A stretch of DNA of 58,448 bases from Microbacteriaceae bacterium PS02068 (GTDB taxonomy: Bacteria > Actinomycetota > Actinomycetes > Actinomycetales > Microbacteriaceae). Below are positions 45,636 to 54,435 of this stretch, piece after piece (positions within the stretch are counted from its first letter, which is position 1; every line of letters begins with the position of its first letter). The notes under the pieces were generated by a model. It was not told the DNA's origin and ran no database searches. It saw only the letters and a list, made by a program, of their open reading frames with translations. Location: positions 1-58,448 of the forward strand of contig JASCPF010000014.1 in assembly GCA_029959325.1 (NCBI GenBank), in the 5' to 3' direction. A program made the position numbers and the translations under genes.

Positions 45636-47168
45636 TCAGCGCAGCGGCCTGCGGCCCGGCGCGATCACGGTGAGCGCTCTCGGCAGCACGCGCGCGTCGA
45701 GGCGATCGATCAGTTCGCCCAGTTCGCCATCGCGTGCGATGCGGTAGGGGCCGTCCGGCAGTTCGAAGTGATACTCGGCGTCGGAGAACTGCCGATAGCG
45801 GCGATTTCGGTCGATGCGGCCGGTGAACAGGTCGATGATCACGCGTGCGCGCGAGACGCGACGGCTGACGCCGAGCACACGCAGGTCGAGGCGACCGTCG
45901 TCGACGACGGCGCGGTGCATCGGCGCGAAGCCGCGCGGTTCGTAGCGCCCGTTGCCGAGGAAGAGCAGGCTGAACCGCGCGTCGATCATCTCGCCGTCGA
46001 GGTCGGCGACACGCAGCCGCACGGCTTTGGCCTGACCGAGGGTCCGGATGGCGGCGACCGCGGCGGCGAGCGGCTTGCCGATGCGGTGCTCGTACCGCTC
46101 GCGGATGGCCACGAAGTCGGTATAGGCGCCGACGCTGGCTGTGTTCACGAAGATCTTGCCGCACACCTCACCCACGTCGACCTTAGCCTCGGTGCCCGCC
46201 CGCACGGCATCGAGCGCCGTGGTGAGGGGGAACATCCCGAGATCCTTCGCGAAGTGGTTGAACGTCCCCGCCGGAAGCACCGCCAGTGGGATGCCGTTCG
46301 CCATCGCGGCCGCCGCGGCACGCTGCACCGTGCCGTCACCGCCGGCCACCGCCAGCAGGCGGCACGAGCGGCCGGCGTCGTCGATCGCATCGCCGTAGCC
46401 GTTCTCGCCGCCGAGTTCGACGATGCGGATGCCGGGGAGCGCGGCCTGCACCGCCGGGATGATCTTGCCGGCGCGGCCCGAGCCTGAGCGGGGGTTGATC
46501 ACGAGAGCGATCCCCTCGCCATCGGGGTGGGGAGTGCCCGCGTGGACGGTCAGGTCGTCGAAGGTCGGATCGATGCGTTCGACCGGCGCGAACCTCGCCG
46601 TCAACCAGGCGACGGCCTCGCCCAACGCGAACCCGGCCACGACGTCGGAAGGATAGTGGGCGCCTGTCGCCACGCGCGAGAAGCCCACGAGACCGGCCAG
46701 CGCGCGCAGGGGCACGGCGAGCAGGGGCCATTCCGCCGAGGCGCCTGCCGCGAAGGCCATGGCGCTGGCGGAATGTCCGCTCGGAAACGATGTCGACCCG
46801 GGGATCCGGTGCGCGCGCCGCTGCAGCGGTACCGACGCGATCGACGGGCGCGGCCTGCGGTGCAGTCGCTTGGAGACCTGGTTCGCGATGAGACTCGTGA
46901 TCCCGATCGAGACGAGTCCCCGCACCGCAGCGCGGCGACCTCGTGGTCGCCCGGTGAGCGCGAGAATGCCGGCGACGGCGAACCACAGCACCGACTTGTC
47001 GGCGACGCGTGTGAGGGGCGGCATGGTGGCATCCAGCAGCGGGCTCGGGGTGTTCGCCACCGCATCGAAGACTCCGATGTCGAGGGCATCGACCTGTCGC
47101 CGCACCGATCGCCAGCGGCGCCGCTCGACGCGCGGTCGTCGCGAAGATGCGGTGCGCCGGTTCGCCAT
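45636..47168 (-). CDS. PAP2 phosphatase - diacylglycerol kinase fusion
   Basis: The 510-residue protein joins two enzymes. Residues about 30-215 form a PAP2 lipid phosphatase with KRLHRRPRP, FPSGHSASA and SRVATGAHYPSDV. Residues about 225-510 form a DAGK-catalytic domain with LVINPRSGSG, VAGGDGTVQRAA and LPAGTFNHFAKDLG. One half would dephosphorylate lipid phosphates and the other phosphorylate lipids, so it may run a lipid cycle, for example at undecaprenol or diacylglycerol. The fusion is known in actinobacteria. It directly follows the GmrSD-like gene with 12 bases between. Confidence 0.9.
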   Translation of the reverse strand: MANRRTASSRRPRVERRRWRSVRRQVDALDIGVFDAVANTPSPLLDATMPPLTRVADKSVLWFAVAGILALTGRPRGRRAAVRGLVSIGITSLIANQVSKRLHRRPRPSIASVPLQRRAHRIPGSTSFPSGHSASAMAFAAGASAEWPLLAVPLRALAGLVGFSRVATGAHYPSDVVAGFALGEAVAWLTARFAPVERIDPTFDDLTVHAGTPHPDGEGIALVINPRSGSGRAGKIIPAVQAALPGIRIVELGGENGYGDAIDDAGRSCRLLAVAGGDGTVQRAAAAAMANGIPLAVLPAGTFNHFAKDLGMFPLTTALDAVRAGTEAKVDVGEVCGKIFVNTASVGAYTDFVAIRERYEHRIGKPLAAAVAAIRTLGQAKAVRLRVADLDGEMIDARFSLLFLGNGRYEPRGFAPMHRAVVDDGRLDLRVLGVSRRVSRARVIIDLFTGRIDRNRRYRQFSDAEYHFELPDGPYRIARDGELGELIDRLDARVLPRALTVIAPGRRPLR

Positions 47169-47180
47169 GCGTTCTCCTGA

Positions 47181-49220
47181 TCAGGCCATCGCGTTGCCGA
47201 TGTAGCTGTATTTCACGAAGACCTCAGAGGCCCATCCTGCCTCGTCGAGCACGCCCTGCACAGCCGACAGCATGTACCTGGCATCCCAGCCGAGGTAGAG
47301 GTAGCGCCCGTCCGCGATCTGTTCCCAGTGCCCGTTCCAGGCCATCTCGGGGTACACCGGCCCGCCGCGCCGCGCGCTGTAGTCGATGACGGCCTGGCGC
47401 GAGGCGTCCGACTCGTTCCAGAGCCTCGTGAAGATCCGCGCGAACAGGTAGCGGACGTCGGGCACCTCCCAGTGCTCGCCGCGGAACTCGACGTAGTCGA
47501 ACTCGCGCTGCCATCCGGCCGGCCATCCGCGACGTCTGCGGGCGTCGAGGATCGGGGTGAGGTCGTCGTCGTCGATGCTCACGACGGCGGGGCGCGCCCA
47601 CACCTGCAGGAACGCGTCGGTGAGCCGCGCGGTGCGCGCCGTGATCGCTCCGGTCGACCACTCGAGCGCCTGAGCGATGTCGGTCGTGAGCCCTATGCCG
47701 CTGCGTGCATATGCCGCGCGCTTGGCGGGGAAGGATGCCTCGAACACCCGATCGGCCAGCGGCTGCTCGAGCAGCGTGAGGTTGCCGAGCGTCTGAGAGA
47801 GGGCGCGGAAGCTGTTCTGCTCGTCGTCGGAGAGGTCGGCCCAGCGCCGCACGCCGTCCGGTGACCAGTCGTCGCCGGGAGCGAGCGGTACGACATGCTC
47901 GACGTCGAGTTCGTCTGCAGCGTCGACGTCGGCACCGGCGAGACGCCCGAGCACGTAGGCGGCGTGGGGGAGTTCGCCGTACTTCAGACCCACGCGCGTG
48001 CGCTCGTCGGAGGGTGTGATGCGGGCGATGGCGCCGACGAGCTCGTCGCGTCCGACGGCGGCCGCCCGGCACAGCCTCGCGACGAGCCGATCGGTCGGAG
48101 TCCCGACGATCGTTCGGCGCAGCAGCAGCGACTGCAGCTGCTCGAGCGAGGTGATGAGGTCGGTGAGGCCCAGCTCTCCGTGGGCGTGGTCGCGGTAGAG
48201 CCGCAGGACGAGCGGGTACGGCGCTCGCCCGAACGTGTTCACGTAGCCGAGTTGGCGGCCGATCTCGGCATCCGGCGCCTGGCGGGGGTCGAGCAGGGTC
48301 CCGTAGATCTCCGCGAGTTCGCGCCACTGGCGCGCGTGCTCGCGGAGGGTGTCGACGCCCAGTCGGGGGAACTCGTGGCGGAATGCGTCATAGACGCCCC
48401 GCTCGCCCGCAACGGAGACTTCACGCCCCGTGAGCATCACGAGGTAGTGCCGCCAGAACGAGCCGATCTGTTCGCCGGTGGCGCGCTCGATCGGCAGCCA
48501 GTAGTCGTTCTCGATCTCGCTCTGCTGCGCGTGCGAAAGCCCCATCAGCACGTAATTGTGGATGAGTTCGTGATCGCGCAGAGGCTCGCCCGTCGAGTTG
48601 AGGCTCTCGAAGGTCTGCTGCGCGTTGGCGCCGGGCCCCAGCGTGATCGACACGTGCTCGAGTCGCTGCAGACCGCGCCAGATGCCCGCGGCTTCATCGG
48701 GGCGGATCTGACTGCGGAAGAACGCGTAGTTGTCGTCGAAGCGCGACTCGCGTGTCTCGCCGCCGGCGTCTTCCCCCGACGCGCGACGGTCGAGCACGAC
48801 GCTCTCGAACACGCTGGCCCAGGCGTGGTGGGGGCGCAGCTTCGTGCGGGTGGGGTCGTCGGCGCGCACGAGGACGCGCTCGAGCTCACGAGCGAGCTCC
48901 GGGTCGTCGCTGCGCAGAGTGTGGTGCAGGGCAGCCACCAGCAGCATGAGCGTCGTGATGCGCTGCTGCCCGTCGATCAGCACGAGGTGCGCGTCATCGT
49001 CCGCCGAGGTCGACGCGGTCGAAAGGATCGACCCGATGAAGTGCGTGTCGCCGGCATCCGCCGCCGATACGGCGCGGATGTCACTGAGCAGCTGCTCGCA
49101 CCCGCCGATGTCCCAGCGGTACTGCCGCTGGTACACCGGCACGACGATCGTGGTGTCGGATGCCGAGAGCCAGCCGATCGTGTTGACGGCGGTCGCTTCG
49201 ACGTGGGTGGCAGTGCTCAT
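47181..49220 (-). CDS. GmrSD-like DUF262/DUF1524 protein (type IV restriction-like)
   Basis: The 679-residue protein has the DUF262 motifs VPVYQRQYRWDIGGCEQLL (residues about 27-46) and VLIDGQQRITTLML (about 80-95), then FESLNSTGEPLRDHEL, and a DUF1524 His-Me nuclease with ELDVEHVVPLAPGDDW and LSQTLGNLTLLEQPLADR. In GmrSD the first domain hydrolyses NTPs and the second cuts modified phage DNA. A further 120 residues (about 560-679) after the nuclease, with ARRGGPVYPEMAWNGHWEQI and DEAGWASEVFVKY, belong to a domain I cannot name. A stand-alone phage-defence role is likely. Confidence 0.82.
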   Translation of the reverse strand: MSTATHVEATAVNTIGWLSASDTTIVVPVYQRQYRWDIGGCEQLLSDIRAVSAADAGDTHFIGSILSTASTSADDDAHLVLIDGQQRITTLMLLVAALHHTLRSDDPELARELERVLVRADDPTRTKLRPHHAWASVFESVVLDRRASGEDAGGETRESRFDDNYAFFRSQIRPDEAAGIWRGLQRLEHVSITLGPGANAQQTFESLNSTGEPLRDHELIHNYVLMGLSHAQQSEIENDYWLPIERATGEQIGSFWRHYLVMLTGREVSVAGERGVYDAFRHEFPRLGVDTLREHARQWRELAEIYGTLLDPRQAPDAEIGRQLGYVNTFGRAPYPLVLRLYRDHAHGELGLTDLITSLEQLQSLLLRRTIVGTPTDRLVARLCRAAAVGRDELVGAIARITPSDERTRVGLKYGELPHAAYVLGRLAGADVDAADELDVEHVVPLAPGDDWSPDGVRRWADLSDDEQNSFRALSQTLGNLTLLEQPLADRVFEASFPAKRAAYARSGIGLTTDIAQALEWSTGAITARTARLTDAFLQVWARPAVVSIDDDDLTPILDARRRRGWPAGWQREFDYVEFRGEHWEVPDVRYLFARIFTRLWNESDASRQAVIDYSARRGGPVYPEMAWNGHWEQIADGRYLYLGWDARYMLSAVQGVLDEAGWASEVFVKYSYIGNAMA

Positions 49221-49253
49221 ACGCGGAAAAACGCTCCTCAGAAACCTGAATTC

Positions 49254-49259
49254 AGTCTA
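49254..49259 (-). promoter_or_regulatory. -10 box of the DUF262/DUF1524 gene
   Basis: TAGACT on the minus strand, about 34 bases before ATG 49220. Confidence 0.4.
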
Positions 49260-49282
49260 TGAGAGCGGCAGAGACGCCTCGG

Positions 49283-49288
49283 TAGGCT
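49283..49288 (+). promoter_or_regulatory. -10 box of gene 49345
   Basis: TAGGCT on the plus strand, predicting a leader of about 50 nt. The ribosome site AAAGGG is weak and far from the ATG. Confidence 0.4.
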
Positions 49289-49344
49289 TGCTCTGTCGGG
49301 CCTGTAAAAACTTCGCTTGTCCGGCAGAAAGGGCATGATCCGTC

Positions 49345-50118
49345 ATGGCATACATCAAGAGCGCAGCGCTCGAAGAGACCGGCTACGTCGTCCTCGACAG
49401 CTACGGCAAGGAAATGGACCCCAGGGAATGGCTCGACATCGAGTACGTCGACTGGAAGTCCTCCGGCGACACTCGCTTCGCGCCCCTCGCCTCGGCAAAG
49501 GGTGAGATCGAGTGCAACGGCTTCTGGAATCACAAGCCGCCGCGCACCGACAAGGACGGCGTCTGGATCGACGCGCAGACTGCACTCGCACCGACCCTCA
49601 CGGCGCGCGCGCAGGAGCCGGGGGCGAACGTCGGCCGTTGCCGCATCATCGAGCTGCAGCCGAACACCTACGCCGACTGCCTCTACAACCTGCACCAGGA
49701 TGACAACAACCGCCTGAACCCGGATGGCACGGGCTGGGTGGTGCGCGGCTTCTTCAACCTCACCGACGACAAGACGAGCTACTTCGTGCTGCGCGAGAAC
49801 CGCACCGACCCGAGCGAAGAGACGCGCATCGCCCTGCCCGCGGGCGCACAGCTCATCGTCGACACGCAGCGCCTCTGGCACGCCGCGACCCACCCCGGCA
49901 CCGAGCCCCGCTACTGCCTGATCACCTCGTGGGAGTCGGGCCCCGAGCTCGATGCCTACATCGCCAAGTACAACGGCGTGAACAAGGTCGAGAGCTACCC
50001 CGTCGACCAGGAGACGCTGGACGCCGGCCAGGCCGAGCAGGCTCGCCGCATCGCGGCACGCGCCGCGGCCCTCGCCGCGCGCGGCCAGAAGGAAGTGAAC
50101 GCGATGAGCGAGGCCTGA
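49345..50118 (+). CDS. uncharacterised protein, 2OG-Fe(II) oxygenase-like
   Basis: The 257-residue protein belongs to no family I can name, but it has the layout of a double-stranded beta-helix oxygenase: LYNLHQDDNN with His117-x-Asp119, a later LWHAATHPGTEPR with His179 and Arg189 ten residues on. His-x-Asp...His binds iron and the Arg binds 2-oxoglutarate in that superfamily. The N-terminal third (EETGYVVLDSYGKEMDPREW) and the Ala-rich helical tail have no recognisable motif. It is divergent from the GmrSD-like gene and is followed by a strong terminator, so it is a single-gene unit. Confidence 0.7.
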   Translation: MAYIKSAALEETGYVVLDSYGKEMDPREWLDIEYVDWKSSGDTRFAPLASAKGEIECNGFWNHKPPRTDKDGVWIDAQTALAPTLTARAQEPGANVGRCRIIELQPNTYADCLYNLHQDDNNRLNPDGTGWVVRGFFNLTDDKTSYFVLRENRTDPSEETRIALPAGAQLIVDTQRLWHAATHPGTEPRYCLITSWESGPELDAYIAKYNGVNKVESYPVDQETLDAGQAEQARRIAARAAALAARGQKEVNAMSEA

Positions 50119-50140
50119 GCCTCACCTCACGCGATCGACG

Positions 50141-50180
50141 AAGGGGCGGATCCTGCCGTGTGGCGGGGTTCGCCCCTTTG
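50141..50180 (+). terminator. intrinsic terminator of gene 49345
   Basis: A long near-perfect stem of about 17 bp between 50141-50157 and 50162-50178, closed by AAGGGGCG/CGCCCCTT, followed by a short T run. Confidence 0.85.
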
Positions 50181-50203
50181 TCATGGCGGTGATCTGTGAA
50201 GTC

Positions 50204-50233
50204 TTGTGTACGTCTGTGTTTGTGTTGTATTGT
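50204..50233 (+). promoter_or_regulatory. fru operon promoter in a TG-rich operator region
   Basis: TTGTGT (50204-50209), 18-base spacer, TATTGT (50228-50233). The spacer and flanks repeat TGTGTTTGTGTTGTATTGTG, unusual in this G+C-rich DNA and typical of DeoR-family operator regions. Confidence 0.65.
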
Positions 50234-50256
50234 GTGGATGTCTCAAGGAGGAACAC

Positions 50257-51039
50257 GTGTACGCGACGGAGCGGCAGGAGCTCATCGAACACCTCGTCAC
50301 GGCCGAGCGCCGCGTCGCGGTCGTCGACCTCGCCCGTCGTTTCGGTGTGACGACAGAGACCGTCCGCCGCGACCTCGACCAGCTCGAGAGCGCCGGTGTC
50401 ATCCGACGTGTACACGGGGGAGCGGTCGCGCACACCCGCGCCAGCACGACCGAACCGTCGCTCGCGGAGCGCACCGGACGCGCAAGCGACGCGAAGCGCG
50501 CGATCGCCCGCCGCGCACTCGATGCCGTCCCGCTCGACTTCGACGGATCGGTCTACATCGACGCCGGCACGACGACCGCCGCCATCGCAGAGGAACTCTC
50601 GCGGCGGCCCGCGGGCATTCGTCCCCTCGAGGTCGTCACTCACTCGATGACCGTCGCTCACCTTCTCGCGGGGGTACCCGGGCTCAACCTCACGGCGATC
50701 GGCGGCCGCGTGCGCGGCCTCACCGCCGCAGCGGTCGGTGCGCAGACGGTGGATGCCATCTCGCACCTGCGTCCCGATGTCGCCTTCATCGGCACCAACG
50801 GCCTTTCGGCAGAGTTCGGCCTCAGCACTCCCGACACCGATGAGGCCGCCGTGAAGCGGGCGATCCTCTCGGCGGCGCGCCGCACGTTGGTCGTCGCCGA
50901 CGCCGACAAGTTCGACGCCGAGCTGCTGGTCTCGTTCGGCGGTCTCGACACGATCGATGTGCTCGTGAGCGATGCCGCGCCGCGTGGCGCGCTGGCCGAC
51001 GCGCTCAGCGTCGCAGATGCGGAGGTCTGGACAGCATGA
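50257..51039 (+). CDS. DeoR-family regulator of fructose utilisation
   Basis: The 260-residue protein has the DeoR N-terminal helix-turn-helix (ERQELIEHLVTAERRVAVVD, LARRFGVTTETVRRDLDQLE) and the sugar-phosphate sensor domain with YIDAGTTTAAIAEEL and FIGTNGLSAEFGLSTPD. It is probably the local repressor, released by fructose-1-phosphate as in other actinobacterial FruR proteins. Start GTG 50257 follows AAGGAGG. It overlaps fruK by four bases. Confidence 0.9.
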   Translation: MYATERQELIEHLVTAERRVAVVDLARRFGVTTETVRRDLDQLESAGVIRRVHGGAVAHTRASTTEPSLAERTGRASDAKRAIARRALDAVPLDFDGSVYIDAGTTTAAIAEELSRRPAGIRPLEVVTHSMTVAHLLAGVPGLNLTAIGGRVRGLTAAAVGAQTVDAISHLRPDVAFIGTNGLSAEFGLSTPDTDEAAVKRAILSAARRTLVVADADKFDAELLVSFGGLDTIDVLVSDAAPRGALADALSVADAEVWTA

Positions 51040-51983
51040 TCGTCACCCTGACGGCTAACCCGTCGCTCGATCGCACGGTGGGGCTCGCGGAGCCGCTTCG
51101 CACCGGTGAGGTGCAGACCGCCCTCACCGTGCGTGAAGACGCCGGCGGCAAGGGCATCAACGTCACGCGAGTGCTGCTCGGCTCGGGCGAAGAGAGTCGC
51201 GCCGTCCTGCCCCTGGACCCCGATGACCCCTTCGGCGTCGTGCTGCGTGCGGCGGGAGTCCCGTTCACTCCCGTCGCCGTGCACGGCGCGGCGCGCGCGA
51301 ACCTGACGATCGCCGACCCCGCCGGTGTCACCACCAAGGTCAACCTGCCGGGAGTCGAGCGCACGAGCGCCGACGGCGCCGCCCTCATCGACGCGGTCGT
51401 CGCGGCATCGCGCGGCGCGCGGTGGCTCGTTCTCGCGGGCTCGCTGCCGCCCGGGCTTCCGGACACGTTCTACGTCGACGTGATCGCGGCGGTGCGCTCA
51501 TCGCAGGATGCCCCGCGCATCGCGGTCGACACCTCGGGCCCCGCGCTGCGCGCCGTGGTCGAGGCCGGCACCCCCGACCTCATCAAGCCCAACGACGAGG
51601 AGCTCGTCGAACTCACCGGCGTCGACCTCGACCCGGGCGTCCCGCTGGCCGAGGCCGTGACCGCGGTCGCGGCTCGGCTCGTGCCCGCGCGCGTCGGTGC
51701 GGCGTTCGTCACCCTCGGGGGAGCGGGTGCCGTGCTCATCACCGCCGACGGCGCGTGGTTCGGAACCCCGCCGCCCACGCGTGTGCGCAGCACGGTCGGC
51801 GCGGGCGACAGCTCGCTCGCCGGGTTCCTGCTCGCCGAGGCATCCGGCGCGTCGCCGGAAGAGTGCGTACGCACCGGCATCCGCTACGGCTCGGCCGCCG
51901 CGGCGCTGGCCGGCACGCAGGCGCCGACGCCCCACGACCTTCTCCCCGGCGACGTGCCGGTGCGAGCCCTCGCCCTGAAGTAA
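51036..51983 (+). CDS. fruK: 1-phosphofructokinase
   Basis: The 315-residue PfkB-type kinase has TLTANPSLDRTVGL at the N-terminus, DAGGKGINVTRVL, LAGSLPPGLP, LIKPNDEELVELTG and VRSTVGAGDSSLAGFL with the catalytic Asp. It phosphorylates fructose-1-phosphate, the product of the fructose PTS, to fructose-1,6-bisphosphate. Start ATG 51036 overlaps the regulator gene. Confidence 0.95.
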   Translation: MIVTLTANPSLDRTVGLAEPLRTGEVQTALTVREDAGGKGINVTRVLLGSGEESRAVLPLDPDDPFGVVLRAAGVPFTPVAVHGAARANLTIADPAGVTTKVNLPGVERTSADGAALIDAVVAASRGARWLVLAGSLPPGLPDTFYVDVIAAVRSSQDAPRIAVDTSGPALRAVVEAGTPDLIKPNDEELVELTGVDLDPGVPLAEAVTAVAARLVPARVGAAFVTLGGAGAVLITADGAWFGTPPPTRVRSTVGAGDSSLAGFLLAEASGASPEECVRTGIRYGSAAAALAGTQAPTPHDLLPGDVPVRALALK

Positions 51984-52016
51984 CTCCCGAACCGCGACAG
52001 ACCACTGGAGGTCACC

Positions 52017-54041
52017 GTGTCAGAAATCATCACGCCGGCGCTCGTCAGCCTTGACGTACCGCTCGGCTCCGACAAGAGAGCCGTCATCGAGGCCCTCGCC
52101 GCGCGGGTCGCCGCGAGCGGTCGTGCGAGCGACGCCGCAGCCCTGGCGGCGGATGCCTGGAAGCGCGAGCAGACCGACGAGACCGGCCTGCCCGGCGGCA
52201 TCGCGATCCCGCACGCGAAGAGCCCGGCGGTGAAGGAGGCGACGCTCGCGTTCGCGCGCCTGAAGCCGGGTGTCGACTTCGGTGCGCCCGACGGCCCCGC
52301 CGACCTCGTCTTCCTGATCGCCGCTCCCGACACGGCCGCCGAAGAGCACCTCGCCGTGCTCTCGCGCCTCGCCCGTGCCTTCATGCGCGAGAACTTCACC
52401 GACGGCCTGCGCGCCGCCACGAGCGCCCAGGACGTCGTCGACCTCGTGACGCACGCGGTGTCGGACGCTCCGGCGCCTGCCGCGCCCGCCGCCGCCAGCG
52501 CCGCGTCGGTCGCGACCACCCTCATGGTCGACGGTCGCCCCGCGCGCATCGTCGCGGTCACGGCGTGTGCCACGGGCATCGCGCACACGTTCATGGCCGC
52601 GGATGCGCTGACAGCCGCGGGCCAGAAGGCGGGCATCGACCTGATCGTGGAGCCGCAGGGCTCGTCGGGCTACAAGGCGCTGCCGCGCGAGGTGATCGAC
52701 GCCGCCGATGCTGTCATCTTCGCCGTCGACGTCGACGTCCGCGACGAGGCGCGCTTCGCCGGCAAGCCGGTCGTGCGCGTGCCCGTGAAGCGTGGCATTG
52801 AGGCGCCGGCTCAGCTCATCGATCAGGCCGTCGCCGCAGTGCGCAGCCCGTCGGCGCCGCGCGTGAGCAGCAGCGCCGGCGGCACGGCATCCACCTCGAG
52901 CGCGGCGCCCACCTCGGTCGGCGGCTCCGTCAAGCGGGCCCTGCTGACCGGTGTCAGCTACATGATCCCCTTCGTCGCCGGTGGCGGTCTGCTCATCGCG
53001 CTCGGGTTCCTCCTGGGCGGCTACGAGATCGCCTTCAACGCCGACAAGATCCTGGGCGCCTCGACGATCTGGAACCTCGGCGACACCTCGCTGATCGTGT
53101 ATCTCGGCGCCGTGCTGTTCAAGATCGGTGCTCTCTCGTTCGGCTTCCTCGTACCGGCCCTCGCGGGTTACATCGCGTACGGACTCGCTGACCGCCCCGG
53201 CATCGCACCCGGTTTCGTCGCCGGTGCCGTCGCGTCGTTCATGGGTGCGGGTTTCCTCGGCGGTATCGTCGGCGGTCTGCTCGCCGGTCTCGCCGCGTGG
53301 TGGATCAACACGTGGGACGTGCCGCGCTGGCTGCGTGGCCTCATGCCCGTCGTGATCATTCCGCTGCTGGCATCCATCTTCGCCTCCGGGCTGCTGCTGC
53401 TGGTTCTGGGTGGGCCGATCGCATGGCTGACGAAGGTTCTGAACGAGTGGCTCTCGGGGCTCTCGGGCGCGGGCGTCATCCTTCTCGGCATCATCCTCGG
53501 CCTCATGATGTGCTTCGACCTCGGTGGACCGGTCAACAAGGTCGCGTACGGCTTCGCCACGGCGAACCTCGCCGCGGGCATCGCCGGCGACACCCGGTAC
53601 CTCGAGATCATGGCTGCCGTCATGGCTGCGGGCATGGTGCCGCCGCTCGCGATGGCCCTGGCATCCACGGTCCTCGACCGGAAGCTCTTCACCGAACCCG
53701 AGCGCGAGAACGGCAAGGCAGCCTGGCTGCTCGGCGCCGCCTTCATCTCGGAGGGTGCGATCCCCTTCGCGGCGGCGGATGTCTTCCGTGTCATCCCCGC
53801 GATGATGCTCGGCGGTGCGGTCACCGGTGCACTCTCGATGGTGTTCGGCGTCACGAGCAAGGCTCCGCACGGCGGCGTGTTCGTCTTCTTCGCGATCGAC
53901 AACTTCTGGGTGTGGCTGCTCTCGATCGCCGCGGGCACCGTCGTCGCGGCGTTCTCGGTGGTCGCGCTGAAGCGCTTCGCACACCGCCGCGGGGTTTCTC
54001 CCGTCGATGAGACGGTTCCCGAGGCCGCTCTCACGGCATAG
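52017..54041 (+). CDS. fruA: PTS fructose transporter subunit EIIABC
   Basis: The 674-residue protein contains three units in order. EIIA (about 1-150) has the phospho-accepting His66 in GIAIPHAKS. EIIB (about 175-275) has Cys184 in AVTACATGIAHTF. EIIC (about 300-660) has about nine membrane segments, a GISYMIPFVAGGG-like start (TGVSYMIPFVAGGG) and AEGAIPFA-like motif SEGAIPFAAADVFR. It imports fructose while phosphorylating it to fructose-1-phosphate. Start GTG 52017 has GGAGGT upstream. Confidence 0.95.
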   Translation: MSEIITPALVSLDVPLGSDKRAVIEALAARVAASGRASDAAALAADAWKREQTDETGLPGGIAIPHAKSPAVKEATLAFARLKPGVDFGAPDGPADLVFLIAAPDTAAEEHLAVLSRLARAFMRENFTDGLRAATSAQDVVDLVTHAVSDAPAPAAPAAASAASVATTLMVDGRPARIVAVTACATGIAHTFMAADALTAAGQKAGIDLIVEPQGSSGYKALPREVIDAADAVIFAVDVDVRDEARFAGKPVVRVPVKRGIEAPAQLIDQAVAAVRSPSAPRVSSSAGGTASTSSAAPTSVGGSVKRALLTGVSYMIPFVAGGGLLIALGFLLGGYEIAFNADKILGASTIWNLGDTSLIVYLGAVLFKIGALSFGFLVPALAGYIAYGLADRPGIAPGFVAGAVASFMGAGFLGGIVGGLLAGLAAWWINTWDVPRWLRGLMPVVIIPLLASIFASGLLLLVLGGPIAWLTKVLNEWLSGLSGAGVILLGIILGLMMCFDLGGPVNKVAYGFATANLAAGIAGDTRYLEIMAAVMAAGMVPPLAMALASTVLDRKLFTEPERENGKAAWLLGAAFISEGAIPFAAADVFRVIPAMMLGGAVTGALSMVFGVTSKAPHGGVFVFFAIDNFWVWLLSIAAGTVVAAFSVVALKRFAHRRGVSPVDETVPEAALTA

Positions 54042-54080
54042 TCTCGAACCACCAACGCCCTACCCATCAAGGAGGATCCC

Positions 54081-54347
54081 ATGGCAGAACGTCAGGCCAC
54101 CGTCGCCAGCAGCTCGGGACTGCACGCCCGCCCCGCGAAGCTCTTCGTCCAGGCGGTCCAGCAGACCGGCGTGCCCGTGACGATCGCCGTCGAGGGCGGC
54201 CCCGATCTCAACGCGGGCAGCATCCTGACCCTCATGGGGCTCGGCGCCACGCAGGGCACGGTCGTGACCTTGAAGGCCGAGGGCGAGGGCGCCGACGCGG
54301 CGCTCGACACCCTGGTGACCTTCATCGAGACGGATCACGACGCCTGA
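54081..54347 (+). CDS. ptsH: HPr phosphocarrier protein
   Basis: The 88-residue protein has the phosphorylation site His15 in SGLHARPAKLF and Ser47 in LNAGSILTLMGLG, corresponding to the regulatory serine of HPr in Gram-positive bacteria. It carries phosphate from enzyme I to FruA. Start ATG 54081 has AAGGAGGA upstream. No enzyme I gene lies in the window. Confidence 0.94.
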   Translation: MAERQATVASSSGLHARPAKLFVQAVQQTGVPVTIAVEGGPDLNAGSILTLMGLGATQGTVVTLKAEGEGADAALDTLVTFIETDHDA

Positions 54348-54370
54348 GGCTGAGCCTTTCGCACGAGAAC

Positions 54371-54408
54371 GGATGCCGCGGTCCCCGATGTCGGGGGCCG
54401 CGGCATCC
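54371..54408 (+). terminator. hairpin after the fru operon
   Basis: Arms 54371-54388 and 54391-54408 pair with one wobble; each begins with GGATGCC or ends with GGCATCC. No T run. It lies between convergent genes. Confidence 0.6.
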
Positions 54409-54435
54409 GCCGTTCGGCCGGTCCTTCGCGTCGCG

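Noticed and set aside
40437..50118. Genomic island or prophage in the accessory region
   Set aside because: No integrase, transposase, attachment repeat or shift of G+C content; the tRNA genes have no repeated 3' ends nearby.
52020..53984. 654-residue minus-strand frame opposite fruA
   Set aside because: Low-complexity charged sequence; fruA on the plus strand is complete with all catalytic residues.
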